Shown here: piece after piece, positions 16,369 through 25,939 of the stretch
How the letters are laid out: each line of letters starts with the position of its first letter
Position numbering within the stretch: the first letter of the stretch is position 1
NCBI RefSeq assembly: GCF_020880975.1
Contig: NZ_JAJIWP010000003.1
Location: 310,001-374,000, forward strand
Direction of reading: 5' to 3'
DNA from: Mucilaginibacter sp. UR6-1
Lineage (GTDB): Bacteria; Bacteroidota; Bacteroidia; Sphingobacteriales; Sphingobacteriaceae
DNA: 64,000 bases
The notes under the pieces: model-generated
Told to the model about the DNA's origin: nothing
Seen by the model: the letters and a program-made list of their open reading frames with translations, nothing else
The model's database searches: none
Made by a program: the position numbers and the translations under genes

Positions 16369-17253
16369 TTAATGATTCATAAAGCCAAGTATATCCGCCT
16401 CATTGCCCCTGAATGCGCCGGATATACCTGCCTTTAACCCGGCCATAGCCGAAGCGAAATGTCCGGCTTCATCAACAGTTGAGCCCGTAGCGCGTTTGTA
16501 CAAGTAGCCTGCCATGTAGGTATCCCCGCAACCTGTGGCATCCTTAAATTCAGTGGGTTTATAAACGGGGATATTGTAAAATTCACCATCGGCATAAATT
16601 AATGAACCCTGTGTACCCAAGGTTATCACCACCTCTTTAACACCCATAGCGGTTAACAACTTTGCACCCTCATGTATATTTTCGGTACCTGTAAGTACGG
16701 TTATTTCATGTTCATTAACCTTGAGTATGTGCACATAAGGTAGAAGTGCCGCCTTGTCCGCCCAGTCGATAGCCATAACTTCAGTCCCCACAACCTCGCG
16801 CAGTAAACCCTGCGCATCAAGCGATAGGGTTCCTTTTAATGATAGCGCCTTAAATATCTCCGCGTCAATATCATCAGCTAATAAAGGGCCTAAATGATAA
16901 AAACGGGCCGAGGTACCGGCAACATCAGCAGTTGTAAAGGCATCTGCCTTTTGCAATACGCGCTGGGTACGGTGGTCGGAATTTTCGGCGTAGCTGTTCT
17001 CAAAGTAAACGGTATGCCTGCTGGGCAGCGCGGTAAGCTCAATACCTGCTTGCTGTAAGCCCTCAGCATAAGCCATTTGCTCCTGCGCCAGGGCGGTTAT
17101 CAGCTTATAGCTAACCGGCATTTGCCTTACGGCGTGCGAAAAGTAAAAGGCTGTACCGCCGGGCATATAAACCTCGTGCTGCGGAGTGACAACCTTATCG
17201 TGCGTAATGTGGCCAATGCAGCATATATCGTAAATGGTAGTATTTGTACTCAT
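16369..17253 (-). CDS. PfkB-family carbohydrate kinase
   Basis: 294 residues from the ATG at 17253; a TTG one codon earlier is less likely. The PfkB fold is shown by the N-terminal glycine region PGGTAFYFSHAV (about 31-42) and by the C-terminal catalytic motif DATGCGDTYMAGYLY (about 238-252), where the aspartate is the base and the glycines hold the phosphates of ATP. The more common form is DTTGAGD, so this is a slight variant. Substrates in this family range from ribose and fructose to adenosine; the sequence does not decide. It is cytoplasmic and divergent from the SDR gene. Confidence 0.85.
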   Translation of the reverse strand: MSTNTTIYDICCIGHITHDKVVTPQHEVYMPGGTAFYFSHAVRQMPVSYKLITALAQEQMAYAEGLQQAGIELTALPSRHTVYFENSYAENSDHRTQRVLQKADAFTTADVAGTSARFYHLGPLLADDIDAEIFKALSLKGTLSLDAQGLLREVVGTEVMAIDWADKAALLPYVHILKVNEHEITVLTGTENIHEGAKLLTAMGVKEVVITLGTQGSLIYADGEFYNIPVYKPTEFKDATGCGDTYMAGYLYKRATGSTVDEAGHFASAMAGLKAGISGAFRGNEADILGFMNH

Positions 17254-17341
17254 CAAAATAAAGGGTGAAAAAGTAAAGGTAAAATTTGTATTAACTTTAA
17301 GCTATATCTTAGCCAAAAATCAACCACAAACACACGATAAT

Positions 17342-18046
17342 ATGAAGAACGCCATCATCACCGGCGGCACCAAGGGTATGGGCCGCGCCATTACTATAGC
17401 ATTGGTTAAACAGGGTATCAATGTATCCATCTGCTCGCGTAATGCTGCCGAGCTGGATGCTTTTAAGGCCGAATTGATCGCCATTAATCCAGAAATAAAG
17501 GTATTTACCACCGTTGCTGACTGCAGCATCCTCACAGAGCTGAAAAATTTTGCCGAATTCACCGAGAAAAACATGGGCTTCGTCGATATTTTGGTGAATA
17601 ATGTGGGTATGTTCAAGCCTGCGGCTATACTTGATGATGATGAAGGATCATACCAAAAACAGATGGATACCAACCTGCGCCCGGCCTATGAGTTGTACCG
17701 TTTCTTCGGTAAAAGCATGGTTTCTGTCGGTAAAGGGCATATCTTCAATATATGCTCGGTAGCGGGGCTTGATCCTATAGCTGAGGCAGGTGTGTATAGC
17801 GTAACAAAGTATGCTTTGGTAGGTCTTAATAAGGTAATGAAGCTCGAAATGCAGCCACACGGTGTAAAGGTCACCGCGATAATTCCGGGGTCAACGTATA
17901 CCGACTCATGGAAAGGCGCACAGGTTGATACCAACCGGATGGTTTTACCCGAAGATGTTGCATCGGCCATTACAACTATATTAAACATGAGTAATGGCGC
18001 TAACGTTGACGAGATCATCATCAAACCAACCTACGGCCAGATTTAG
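17342..18046 (+). CDS. SDR-family oxidoreductase
   Basis: 234 residues from the ATG at 17342. The open frame extends upstream to 17234, but that part overlaps the divergent kinase start, and the Rossmann motif TGGTKGMGRA begins only seven residues after this ATG. The NNVG motif and the catalytic Ser...YSVTK are present (about residues 140-160). It is a classical short-chain dehydrogenase of the 3-ketoacyl-ACP reductase type; NADP(H) and the substrate are not determined. It is followed 18 bases later by the PspC gene and may share its transcript. Confidence 0.85.
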   Translation: MKNAIITGGTKGMGRAITIALVKQGINVSICSRNAAELDAFKAELIAINPEIKVFTTVADCSILTELKNFAEFTEKNMGFVDILVNNVGMFKPAAILDDDEGSYQKQMDTNLRPAYELYRFFGKSMVSVGKGHIFNICSVAGLDPIAEAGVYSVTKYALVGLNKVMKLEMQPHGVKVTAIIPGSTYTDSWKGAQVDTNRMVLPEDVASAITTILNMSNGANVDEIIIKPTYGQI

Positions 18047-18064
18047 AAACAAACTGACAAAGCA

Positions 18065-18664
18065 ATGGAAAAGAAACTTTATCGCGACGAACTCCGCAAA
18101 AAGGTAGGTGGTGTTTGCGCTGGCTTAGCCGACTACTTCGGTGTTGATGTATCAATCATCAGGGTTATATTTTTGGTAACCTTTATTGTAAAAGGCTTTG
18201 GCGGCCTTATATATGTTATCCTGTGGATTGTATTGCCAAAACGTAACGTATATTTTGACCCTAACGTTGGCTATACCGTTCCGCCGCCGCAGGAGCCATA
18301 CAATCCGTTTAAAAGCAGCAGCGAGCCAAACTTTACCATGCCCAACTATGAAGCAGGCAAGCCTTTTGGCAGTGTGCCTCCGGTAAAGAAAACCTCAAGC
18401 GTAGGTGTTATAATGGGTGCTATCCTGATAATCATCGGCGGTGCTTTTTTGCTTGATGAGTTTAACCTGATACCTGATGTTGATTTTGATGTGCTTTGGC
18501 CATTACTTTTGGTTGGCGCGGGTATAGCCTTTATATTATCGGGCGCTAAATCGCAGCCCTGGGAGCGTAAGGATTGGAACCAGCCCGCCCCTGAGCAGCC
18601 TGCCGCAACCGAGCCTGAGAAAAAGGAAGAGCAAACTTTTAATGATAACCCTCCAACTGTATAA
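18065..18664 (+). CDS. PspC-domain membrane protein
   Basis: 199 residues. Residues 1-60 form a PspC domain (KVGGVCAGLADYFGVDVSIIRV then a membrane helix and WIVLPKRN), named after the phage-shock membrane-stress protein. A proline-rich linker leads to two more membrane helices (about 118-137 and 142-160) of the LiaI/DUF5668 type, and an acidic C-terminal tail. It starts 18 bases after the SDR gene and ends 3 bases before the LiaF-like gene, so the last two genes are one unit. A role in sensing or buffering inner-membrane stress is likely by family. Confidence 0.85.
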   Translation: MEKKLYRDELRKKVGGVCAGLADYFGVDVSIIRVIFLVTFIVKGFGGLIYVILWIVLPKRNVYFDPNVGYTVPPPQEPYNPFKSSSEPNFTMPNYEAGKPFGSVPPVKKTSSVGVIMGAILIIIGGAFLLDEFNLIPDVDFDVLWPLLLVGAGIAFILSGAKSQPWERKDWNQPAPEQPAATEPEKKEEQTFNDNPPTV

Positions 18665-18667
18665 GCC

Positions 18668-19675
18668 ATGAGAAACGATAAACTGATGACAGGCTTAGTG
18701 CTTGTTTTAATAGGCGTAGCGTACTTATTGTCGCACTTTGGATATGTTCACATACACTGGATGAACTTTTGGCGCCTGTGGCCTATATTCCTGGTAATAG
18801 CGGGTGTTAACTTAATATTCGCCAACAATAAGTCGGGCACGGCAACGGCTATCAGAGCCATTGTTTTAGTAGGTGGTTTAGCGGTGATATTGTTTGCCGA
18901 TACCGGTGGTCGTTATTTTTGGGAGCCACGCAACTTTCGTTACCACCTGGATGATAAAGGCTGGCACCGTAACAATCGTGATGACGACAATGATGATAAT
19001 GACGATGATGATAACGACCGCGATATTGTTAAGGTTGAAGGCAACAGCAATTTTAAGTATGCCTACTCGCCCGATATTAAGGTAGCCGAATTGAACATTA
19101 GCGGTGGCGGTGCAACATACAAGTTAAGCGATACTACCTCATCGCAACTATTCAGCGCTTCAACCAAAGAGTTTTTGAACCGTTATGAATTCACTAACAG
19201 TAAAACCGACTCGCTGGCTGTATTGAACTTCAAGATGCGCGATAATGGTAAAAGCCATAATTTTAAATGGGACAGTGACCATGCCAATGAAGCGGATTTT
19301 AAGTTGAATACCCTTCCGGTTTGGGATATCAACGTAAAAACAGGTGCGGCCGAGATCGATTTTGACCTGTCGAAATTCAAGGTGCGTAAGCTTAACATCA
19401 GTGGCGGCGCGGCATCATTTGATGTTAAAATGGGCCAGCCGCTGGCTACTACCATGGTTGAGGTATCAACAGGTGTATCCGAGATCAAATTGCAGGTACC
19501 TGAGGGGGCCGCTTGCAGCATAACTACCGATTCGGGCTTATCATCAACCAACATCAACGGTTTTACCAAGGTAGATGATAACCGTTATGAAACCCCGGGC
19601 TTTGCATCAGCCAAAAACAAAATGTACATCAAAATGAAAGGCGGCATATCCGACTTTAACGTAAGCAAATATTAA
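18668..19675 (+). CDS. LiaF-like membrane stress protein with Asp-rich linker
   Basis: 335 residues. The N terminus has membrane helices of the LiaI/DUF5668 type (about residues 6-22, 29-47 and 56-75). Then comes a strikingly acidic low-complexity linker of Asp and Asn at about residues 97-118, and a C-terminal beta-rich domain of about 200 residues that resembles the DUF2154/LiaF C-terminal beta-helix, with repeats such as LNISGGGATYKL and LNISGGAASFDV. In Firmicutes LiaF restrains the LiaS/LiaR system; in Bacteroidota these proteins are uncharacterised. It is cotranscribed with the PspC gene and followed by a strong terminator. Confidence 0.8.
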   Translation: MRNDKLMTGLVLVLIGVAYLLSHFGYVHIHWMNFWRLWPIFLVIAGVNLIFANNKSGTATAIRAIVLVGGLAVILFADTGGRYFWEPRNFRYHLDDKGWHRNNRDDDNDDNDDDDNDRDIVKVEGNSNFKYAYSPDIKVAELNISGGGATYKLSDTTSSQLFSASTKEFLNRYEFTNSKTDSLAVLNFKMRDNGKSHNFKWDSDHANEADFKLNTLPVWDINVKTGAAEIDFDLSKFKVRKLNISGGAASFDVKMGQPLATTMVEVSTGVSEIKLQVPEGAACSITTDSGLSSTNINGFTKVDDNRYETPGFASAKNKMYIKMKGGISDFNVSKY

Positions 19676-19707
19676 AACCCTTTTCACAATTGCTATATAC
19701 AATCACG

Positions 19708-19737
19708 AAGCCGACCTTGATAGGTCGGCTTTTTTTG
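19708..19737 (+). terminator. Terminator after the PspC/LiaF-like genes
   Basis: Arms AAGCCGACC (19708-19716) and GGTCGGCTT (19723-19731) with a six-base loop, followed by an unbroken T run. Textbook intrinsic terminator. Confidence 0.95.
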
Positions 19738-19770
19738 TGTGGTAACCGCTGTGTTTAATTGCAGATAAAC

Positions 19771-19778
19771 TATTTTTG
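19771..19778 (+). promoter_or_regulatory. -7 box of the acylphosphatase gene
   Basis: TATTTTTG matches TAnnTTTG and lies 21 bases before the ATG at 19800. It follows the preceding terminator by about 35 bases. No clear -33 TTTG. Confidence 0.5.
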
Positions 19779-19799
19779 CCGTGTAATTTATCCTAATCA

Positions 19800-20093
19800 A
19801 TGAAAAAACACCTCGATATAACCGTTACCGGCAAAGTGCAGCATGTTTTTTACCGGGCATCAACCAAGGCCGTGGCCGATCAGTTAGGCGTTAAGGGTTT
19901 GGTACGTAACGAGGCCGATGGTAGTGTTTTTATTGAGGCCGAAGCCGATGCCGGCACCATGAGCATGTTTTTAGATTGGTGCCACGAAGGCCCCGAGGAT
20001 GCCGAGGTTGCCGCCGTTGAAACCCATGAGGGCGAATTAAAAAACTATCGTAATTTTGAGGTTGTAAAAATAAACCGCACGCTTGGGGCGTAG
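19800..20093 (+). CDS. acyP: Acylphosphatase
   Basis: 97 residues, the standard length. Acylphosphatase hydrolyses carboxyl-phosphate bonds such as those of acetyl phosphate. The catalytic Arg is at position 19 and the catalytic Asn at 37 (GLVRNEADGSV). The phosphate-binding loop reads GKVQHVFYRAST, where most homologues have GVQGVFFR, so the second glycine is a histidine; the fold should tolerate this but it is unusual. The enzyme is soluble and cytoplasmic. It lies just before the flippase gene, 21 bases apart, and may be the first gene of that transcript. Confidence 0.93.
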   Translation: MKKHLDITVTGKVQHVFYRASTKAVADQLGVKGLVRNEADGSVFIEAEADAGTMSMFLDWCHEGPEDAEVAAVETHEGELKNYRNFEVVKINRTLGA

Positions 20094-20114
20094 GGGTTAA
20101 AAACTCATAGTCAT

Positions 20115-21617
20115 TTGTCAACTGCTAAAAAATTTGCCGGGCAAACCGCTGTTTATGGTTTAACTACCATCTTACCACGAATACTCACGTTTTTTTTAAC
20201 GCCTGTATATGTAAAAACCTTCACTACCAATACCTACGGTATTTTAAATACCATGTATAGTTGGACCACGCTGCTAAACCCGCTGCTGGCTTTTGGTATG
20301 GAAACTACCTATTTCAGGTACCTGAATAAGCATCCCGAAAAAAAGCAGCATGTGTATGATAACTCCTTTGGGGTTATTTTGCTGATGATAGGCATATTGC
20401 TGTTCATAACATTGCCCTGGGTTAATCATTTGGCCGCGTGGATAGCTATTGATGATAAAACCCCGGTATCTGAGTACGCGCTTTATATAAAATTATTTAT
20501 CAGCGTAATGGCGCTTGATGCCATTTGCGTGGTGCCCTTTGCCAAGATACGGGGCGAAGGCCGGCCGGGCAGATATGGCTTTATTAAAGTAGCCAACATA
20601 CTGATTTTTGTGGGGCTTAACCTGTTCCTGATATTCGGTGTGCCCTTTATTATTGATAATGGCTTACCCGGCGCAAATTGGATAGCGGGTTGGTATCGCC
20701 CGCATTGGTTGGGTTATGTATTTATCTCAAATCTGGTAGCCAGCGCTATAACTGTGTTAATGGTACTACCCGAATTGCTTAGCTTTAAACTGCGTTTTGA
20801 TAAGCAGATGTTGGGCGAAATGTTAAGTTATAGCTGGCCTGTATTGATTGCCAACTTTTCGTTTATTATTAACGAAAATCTTGATAAATTACTTTTAGGG
20901 CAATTGTTGTCCATTGATACAGCCGGTGAGCAGGTAGGTATTTATACAGCTTGCGCCAAAATATCGGTGTTCCTGAATATTTTTATACAGGCGTTCCGGC
21001 TGGGTGCCGAGCCATTTTTTTTCAGCAGTGCAAAAAACAAAAATTCTGGGCAGATATATGCCCGCATCATGAATTATTTTGTGATCGCGATTTGTGTCAT
21101 CTTTATTGGCATAGTAGCTAATATTGAACTGCTTAAATATTTTATTAAAGCCAAAGGCGCTATACAGCGCGACTTATACTGGTCGGGTTTGCGGGTGGTG
21201 CCTATTTTGCTTTTTGGTTACCTTAGTTTGGGTATCTACATGAACCTTTCTGTTTGGTATAAACTGTCCGATCAAACTAAGTATGGCCTGTACATATCAG
21301 GCCTTGGGGCATTGTTTACCATTGTTTTTAACCTGATGTTCATCCCATCATACGGTTATATGGCATCAGCCTGGATATCCTTAGGGGCGTATACCCTGAT
21401 GTCGGTACTATCATACGTGTGGGGGCAGCGCAATTATCCTATCCCGTATAACCTTAAAAAAAATCTGGCTTATATATTGAGTTCGGCAGTAATTGTTTAC
21501 CTGTCGTTTGTGGTGTTTAGCCGTAACATTTTTGTGGGTAACGCCCTTTTGGTTGCTTATACGGCAACCGCCTTTTATTTTGAACGTAAACAATTATTGA
21601 GCATATTTAAGAGATGA
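20115..21617 (+). CDS. Polysaccharide/lipid flippase (Wzx/MATE-like)
   Basis: 500 residues with 12-14 predicted membrane helices spread over the full length. The opening [22 protein letters not shown] is typical of the polysaccharide biosynthesis (PST/Wzx) branch of the MOP flippase superfamily, which turns lipid-linked oligosaccharides across the inner membrane. The start is a TTG at 20115; no ATG is available near it, and the first residues already belong to the conserved region. Its stop overlaps the dut start (ATGA), so it is translated with dut and the genes after it. The cargo is unknown; no glycosyltransferase is next to it. Confidence 0.85.
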   Translation: MSTAKKFAGQTAVYGLTTILPRILTFFLTPVYVKTFTTNTYGILNTMYSWTTLLNPLLAFGMETTYFRYLNKHPEKKQHVYDNSFGVILLMIGILLFITLPWVNHLAAWIAIDDKTPVSEYALYIKLFISVMALDAICVVPFAKIRGEGRPGRYGFIKVANILIFVGLNLFLIFGVPFIIDNGLPGANWIAGWYRPHWLGYVFISNLVASAITVLMVLPELLSFKLRFDKQMLGEMLSYSWPVLIANFSFIINENLDKLLLGQLLSIDTAGEQVGIYTACAKISVFLNIFIQAFRLGAEPFFFSSAKNKNSGQIYARIMNYFVIAICVIFIGIVANIELLKYFIKAKGAIQRDLYWSGLRVVPILLFGYLSLGIYMNLSVWYKLSDQTKYGLYISGLGALFTIVFNLMFIPSYGYMASAWISLGAYTLMSVLSYVWGQRNYPIPYNLKKNLAYILSSAVIVYLSFVVFSRNIFVGNALLVAYTATAFYFERKQLLSIFKR

Positions 21618-22048
21618 TCGTACGAGTAATAAACAAGTCGGCTAACGCGTTGCCGGCTTATGAAACTTTGCATGCCGCCGGTATGGACCTCCGTGCCGAC
21701 CTGCAAGAACCCGTGACCCTGAAACCACTGGAGCGCCAGTTGATACCTACCGGCCTGCACATTGAGCTGCCCGAGGGTTTTGAGGCGCAGATCCGCCCGC
21801 GTAGCGGCCTGGCCTTTAAGCATGGCATCAGTATAGTAAACTCGCCGGGTACGGTTGATGCCGATTACCGCGGCGAGATCAAGGTACTGCTGGTCAACCT
21901 GTCAAACCAGGATTTTGTGGTGAACGCTGGTGAGCGCATAGCCCAAATGGTGGTGGCCCGTCATGAAAAGGTAGAATGGCAGGAAGTTGAACTGCTGAAC
22001 GAAACAAGCCGCGGCACAGGCGGTTATGGTCATACCGGTATCGGTTAA
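21614..22048 (+). CDS. dut: Deoxyuridine triphosphatase
   Basis: 144 residues, the length of the trimeric dUTPases. It splits dUTP to dUMP, keeping uracil out of DNA. All five motifs are present in order: AGMDLRA (about 22-28), [10 protein letters not shown] (about 60-70), [10 protein letters not shown] (about 78-88), ERIAQMVV (about 108-115) and [10 protein letters not shown] at the C terminus. It overlaps the flippase stop and is followed 10 bases later by the TPR gene. The order dut, TPR, DUF4292, envC is common in Bacteroidota. Confidence 0.97.
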   Translation: MIVRVINKSANALPAYETLHAAGMDLRADLQEPVTLKPLERQLIPTGLHIELPEGFEAQIRPRSGLAFKHGISIVNSPGTVDADYRGEIKVLLVNLSNQDFVVNAGERIAQMVVARHEKVEWQEVELLNETSRGTGGYGHTGIG

Positions 22049-22057
22049 TAAACATTA

Positions 22058-23788
22058 ATGAAAAAGCTTTTCATCATTATACTGTTGCTGCCCGTGGCGG
22101 CCATTGCCCAAAATAAAAAAGGGGCAAAGGGCGGCGGCGTGGTAATGGTTGTGGGTAAACCCATGACCTCGTTAGACAGTATTATGGTAAAGCAGCTTTT
22201 CTTTTCGGCCATAAGGGAGAAAACCATCGAGAACTTTACCCTGGCTGCCGATCTGTTTAACCGTTGCCTGCAGATTGACCCAGCCAATGATGCCGCCATG
22301 TATGAGCTTGCCGCGCTGCGGAAAACGCAAAATCGTGAGGCTGATGCACAGATACTGCTTGAACGTGCCGTTACTGTAAACCGCGATAACGAGTGGTATT
22401 GGGTGGCACTTGCTGATAGCTATCAAAAAACCAATGACCTTGACAAGCTGGAATATGTGTATGATGAATTAACGCGCATCAACCCAAAGCCCGACTATTA
22501 TTTTGATAAGGCCAATGCCTATTTTTTGCTGAAAAAGTATGATGATGCCCTGGCTGTTTACAATAAACTGGAAGGCATAACCGGTTTAACTGACGATCTG
22601 CTGATCAATCGCCAAAAGGTTTATCTTAAACAAAATAAGCTCGACAAGGCAACGGCTGAGCTCGATACCATGATAGCCGCCAACCCCGGTGAGTTGCGTT
22701 ATTATTTGCTCAAGGCAGAGCTGTATAACTCAAACGGGTTTAGCGATAAGGCATTGATAGTGCTTGAACAGGCCGCCAAAATTAACCCGGATAACGGTAT
22801 GCTGCATTTGGCACTGGCGGATATTTACCGGGATAAAAAGGATATGGAAGGTAGTTTTAAGCAACTTTCCATCGCTTTTGCCAGTCCGGATATTGATGTT
22901 AACCAAAAGATCAAGATCATATTAGGTTACTTGCCCAAACTGCAGGACCCCGCCGCACGTACCAGCGCATTGGAGCTAAGCCGTATACTGGCCACCACGC
23001 ATCCCGATGATGCCAAGGCGCAGGCACTGTATGCCGATATGCTGGTGCAGAATGAAAAGTATGCTGATGCCAAGCCGCTTTTTAAAAAAGCTATTTTGCT
23101 GAGTAAGGATAATTATGCAGCTTTTGAGCAGCTTGTACGCATTGAACTATCTGAAAACAAGGTAGACGATGCCATACGTGACGGTGAGGAGGCCATGACC
23201 TACTTCCCGAACCAGGCCTGGATGAATTATTTGCTGGGTACGGCCTACTATCAAAAAAAGAATTTTTCTAAGGCTTTAAGCTATCTTAAAACTGCTGCCG
23301 CGCTTAATAGTGATGATAATAACCTGGGCGGCTATATTTACTCAATATTGGGCGATTGCTTTCATGAGTTGAAGAATGACAAGGCATCTGACGATGCTTA
23401 TACAAAATCGCTTACCTATAATCCGGATAATGCGTATACGCTGAACAATTATGCGTACTATTTATCGTTAAGAGGAGAACTGCTTGATAAAGCCGCGCAG
23501 ATGGCTAAGCGTGCCAATGAGCTTCAGCCCAACACCGCTTCGTTTGAAGATACCTACGCCTGGATACTGTTTAAACAAAAAAAGTATGCCGAGGCAAAAG
23601 TGTGGATGGAGAAGGCCCTGGTGCACGATAAAAATAATAGTGCGGTACAAACAGAACATTATGGCGATATAATGTTTTACTTAGGCGATACCGAGGCTGC
23701 CATGCAAAACTGGAAGAAAGCGAAGTTAAATGGTAGCAAATCGGCAGTGTTAGAGCGAAAGATCAATGAAAAAAAATACGTGGAATAA
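22058..23788 (+). CDS. Exported tetratricopeptide repeat protein
   Basis: 576 residues with an N-terminal signal peptide of about 17 residues (ending AIAQ) and at least ten tetratricopeptide repeats through the rest, recognisable by units such as DAAMYELAALR, YYFDKANAYFLLKKYDDAL and AYTLNNYAYYLSLRGE. TPR arrays are protein-binding scaffolds; the protein would act in the periplasm. It lies between dut and a DUF4292 lipoprotein gene, with a 23-base overlap to the latter, so the two are translationally coupled and probably work together in envelope assembly, though the process is not established. Confidence 0.88.
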   Translation: MKKLFIIILLLPVAAIAQNKKGAKGGGVVMVVGKPMTSLDSIMVKQLFFSAIREKTIENFTLAADLFNRCLQIDPANDAAMYELAALRKTQNREADAQILLERAVTVNRDNEWYWVALADSYQKTNDLDKLEYVYDELTRINPKPDYYFDKANAYFLLKKYDDALAVYNKLEGITGLTDDLLINRQKVYLKQNKLDKATAELDTMIAANPGELRYYLLKAELYNSNGFSDKALIVLEQAAKINPDNGMLHLALADIYRDKKDMEGSFKQLSIAFASPDIDVNQKIKIILGYLPKLQDPAARTSALELSRILATTHPDDAKAQALYADMLVQNEKYADAKPLFKKAILLSKDNYAAFEQLVRIELSENKVDDAIRDGEEAMTYFPNQAWMNYLLGTAYYQKKNFSKALSYLKTAAALNSDDNNLGGYIYSILGDCFHELKNDKASDDAYTKSLTYNPDNAYTLNNYAYYLSLRGELLDKAAQMAKRANELQPNTASFEDTYAWILFKQKKYAEAKVWMEKALVHDKNNSAVQTEHYGDIMFYLGDTEAAMQNWKKAKLNGSKSAVLERKINEKKYVE

Positions 23789-24560
23789 AATTCTGATAAT
23801 AATTTTCGGCCTGCTTGTTTTTGCAAGCTGTAAGTCGAAAAAGCAGGTGGTGGTTAACCGTAATGCAACAACGGCAAAGCCTGTAAACGATGTAGAAACA
23901 CGGTTGGCAGCCATCCGTTCAAAGCAGCTTACCTTCAATACATTTTCGGCCAAGGCAAAAACAAAGCTTAACATCAATGGCAACGATCAGGATGTTACGC
24001 TAAATTTTCGCATCAACCGCGATAAAAAGATATGGGTATCGGTAACGGCCTTATTAGGCGTTGAGGTGGCCCGCGCGCTGATAACGCCCGATAGCATACA
24101 GGTTATTAATAAATTCCAGGGCGTATACCTTAAAAAGCCGTTCAGCTACATTCATAAATTTGCCAGCAGGCAAATAGATTATATTACCCTGCAATCGTTA
24201 CTGGTGGGTAATGCCATCCCTAAACTGCTTAATGAGGATATAATATTTGAGCCCGGCGCTGCTAACCTAACCGGTTCGGGCAAGCTGGATGAGCTGGTGT
24301 ATAAGCTTGTTTTGGGTGCCGATATGCGGGTTACACAAACCAGTTTGGCTAATGAGCAATTGCAGCAATCCTTACAGGTAACTAACAACGTATTTATACA
24401 AACGGCAGATAACAAAGTGGTGCCATCGCAAATTGATATCGCTTCTGTTGTGAAAAAACAAAAAATACAGGTTAATTTGCGTTACAATAAAGTTGAGTTT
24501 GATCAGCCGTTAGATTATCCGTTCAGTATTCCTGATAAGTATTCGCCCGCGGCAGATTGA
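23766..24560 (+). CDS. DUF4292 lipoprotein
   Basis: 264 residues. The signal peptide ends in the lipobox VFASC (Cys20), so this is a lipid-anchored envelope protein. The mature part is a DUF4292 domain, a Bacteroidota family whose beta-rich fold is thought to resemble LolA/LolB lipoprotein carriers. Evidence for that fold here is the repeated amphipathic strand pattern around FRINRDKKIWVSVTALLGVEVARALIT. It overlaps the TPR gene by 23 bases and is followed 17 bases later by the EnvC-like gene. Confidence 0.85.
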   Translation: MKKNTWNKILIIIFGLLVFASCKSKKQVVVNRNATTAKPVNDVETRLAAIRSKQLTFNTFSAKAKTKLNINGNDQDVTLNFRINRDKKIWVSVTALLGVEVARALITPDSIQVINKFQGVYLKKPFSYIHKFASRQIDYITLQSLLVGNAIPKLLNEDIIFEPGAANLTGSGKLDELVYKLVLGADMRVTQTSLANEQLQQSLQVTNNVFIQTADNKVVPSQIDIASVVKKQKIQVNLRYNKVEFDQPLDYPFSIPDKYSPAAD

Positions 24561-24577
24561 CCCCTTAAATAAGCTTA

Positions 24578-25885
24578 ATGAAATTTTTTAGACTGTTACT
24601 GATCTTTATTTGCACCTGCGTAGCCGTAAACTCGTTTGCGCAAAGCAGTGCCGAATTAAAGCGCCGCCGCGAAAAGCTTAATGATGAGCTTGATGAGCTT
24701 AACCGCGAGTATGATAAGGTAAGAAAAGATAAAAGCGTTTCGTTAAAACAGCTTAATATCCTGAAGGCGCAAATAAACCTGCGGGAGGATAAGATCAGTA
24801 CCATTAACAGCGAGGTGCGCAACCTTGATAACCAGATCTCGGAAAATACCAATACTGTACATACCCTGCAAGGCCAGTTAGATCAGCTTAAAAAGGATTA
24901 TGCCGGTATGGTACTTTTTGCCTACCATAACAAAAGCGCCTATAATAAACTGATGTTTATTTTTGCCGCCAGTGATTTTAACCAGGCATATAAAAGGCTT
25001 AAATATTTGCAGCAATTTGGTAACTATCGCCAGCGCCAGGCCGAGTCAATACAAGGCACACAAAAAGATCTGGGTATAAAGATCAACGTGCTCGATCGTA
25101 CCAAGAAGGAAAAGCGTACGCTGTTAGAGGATCAGGAGAAAGAAAAACGAAACCTTGACAAGCAACGGTCAGACCAGGTAGTGGTAGTAAGCAAGCTATC
25201 AAAGCAACAAGGTTATCTTAAACAGCAGCAGCGTACAAAGTCAAAACAAATCAGCGCTATTAACAGGCAGATCTCATCGGCTATCCGTAAAGAAATTGCC
25301 GAGGCAAGGCGTAAAGCGGAGGCCGAAGCCCGTGAACGTGCTGCGGCCGAGCGTGCAAGGATAGCGGCAGCGGAAAGGGACAACAAACCGGCGCCTGTTG
25401 CATCAAACAAACCGAAAGAAATTACCAAAAGCTCAAGTAATAGTGATGTGTTGAACGCCACGCCGGAAGCGGCCCGTTTATCAAACGATTTTTTGGGTAA
25501 CCGCGGCAGTTTGCCATGGCCGGTAACCAACGGCACAATAACACAGGGCTTTGGTACGTATTATATAGAGGGTATAAAAACCGAAAATACCGGGGTTGAT
25601 ATACGCACCAGCAGCGGTGCTACCGTACGCGCCGTATTTAATGGCGAGGTAAGTAATGTGGTTAACGTAAGCGGTACTTACCTGGTGGTAATAAGGCATG
25701 GCGAGTACTTTACAGCATACTCAAACCTGCGCTCGGCAAGTGTGGCGCGCGGGCAAAAGGTAAGTACCAAGCAGGCGGTAGGAGTTGTAGCTACTGATGG
25801 GGCCACGGGCGAAACCGAGGTGCACTTTGACCTTTACAAAGGCCAAACACCGGTTAACCCCAAAATATGGCTTGCGCCTGATTAA
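24578..25885 (+). CDS. EnvC-like murein hydrolase activator (degenerate M23)
   Basis: 435 residues. A signal peptide (to about residue 22) is followed by two long coiled-coil blocks (about 24-110 and 150-270, rich in Lys/Glu/Gln and Ala/Glu/Arg) and a C-terminal LytM/M23 domain (about 307-433). The zinc-binding motifs are broken: the H of HxGxD is replaced (NTGVD) and the HxH motif reads EVH. That matches E. coli EnvC, whose inactive LytM domain activates the amidases AmiA/AmiB at the division site. So it most likely activates a cell-wall amidase and does not cut peptidoglycan itself. It is the last gene of the operon; a new promoter box lies 30 bases downstream. Confidence 0.88.
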   Translation: MKFFRLLLIFICTCVAVNSFAQSSAELKRRREKLNDELDELNREYDKVRKDKSVSLKQLNILKAQINLREDKISTINSEVRNLDNQISENTNTVHTLQGQLDQLKKDYAGMVLFAYHNKSAYNKLMFIFAASDFNQAYKRLKYLQQFGNYRQRQAESIQGTQKDLGIKINVLDRTKKEKRTLLEDQEKEKRNLDKQRSDQVVVVSKLSKQQGYLKQQQRTKSKQISAINRQISSAIRKEIAEARRKAEAEARERAAAERARIAAAERDNKPAPVASNKPKEITKSSSNSDVLNATPEAARLSNDFLGNRGSLPWPVTNGTITQGFGTYYIEGIKTENTGVDIRTSSGATVRAVFNGEVSNVVNVSGTYLVVIRHGEYFTAYSNLRSASVARGQKVSTKQAVGVVATDGATGETEVHFDLYKGQTPVNPKIWLAPD

Positions 25886-25914
25886 TTGAGAAACTATATA
25901 AGATAGTAATTGTA

Positions 25915-25922
25915 TATATTTG
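25915..25922 (+). promoter_or_regulatory. -7 box before the Tat genes
   Basis: TATATTTG matches TAnnTTTG, 17 bases before the ATG at 25940. A TTG lies further upstream at 25886, but its 26-base spacer is too long to count. Confidence 0.5.
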
Positions 25923-25939
25923 TAAGCTAATTGAATATC

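Noticed and set aside
17234-17341. Longer N terminus of the SDR protein
   Set aside because: It would overlap the start of the divergent kinase gene, and the Rossmann motif already starts seven residues after the ATG at 17342.
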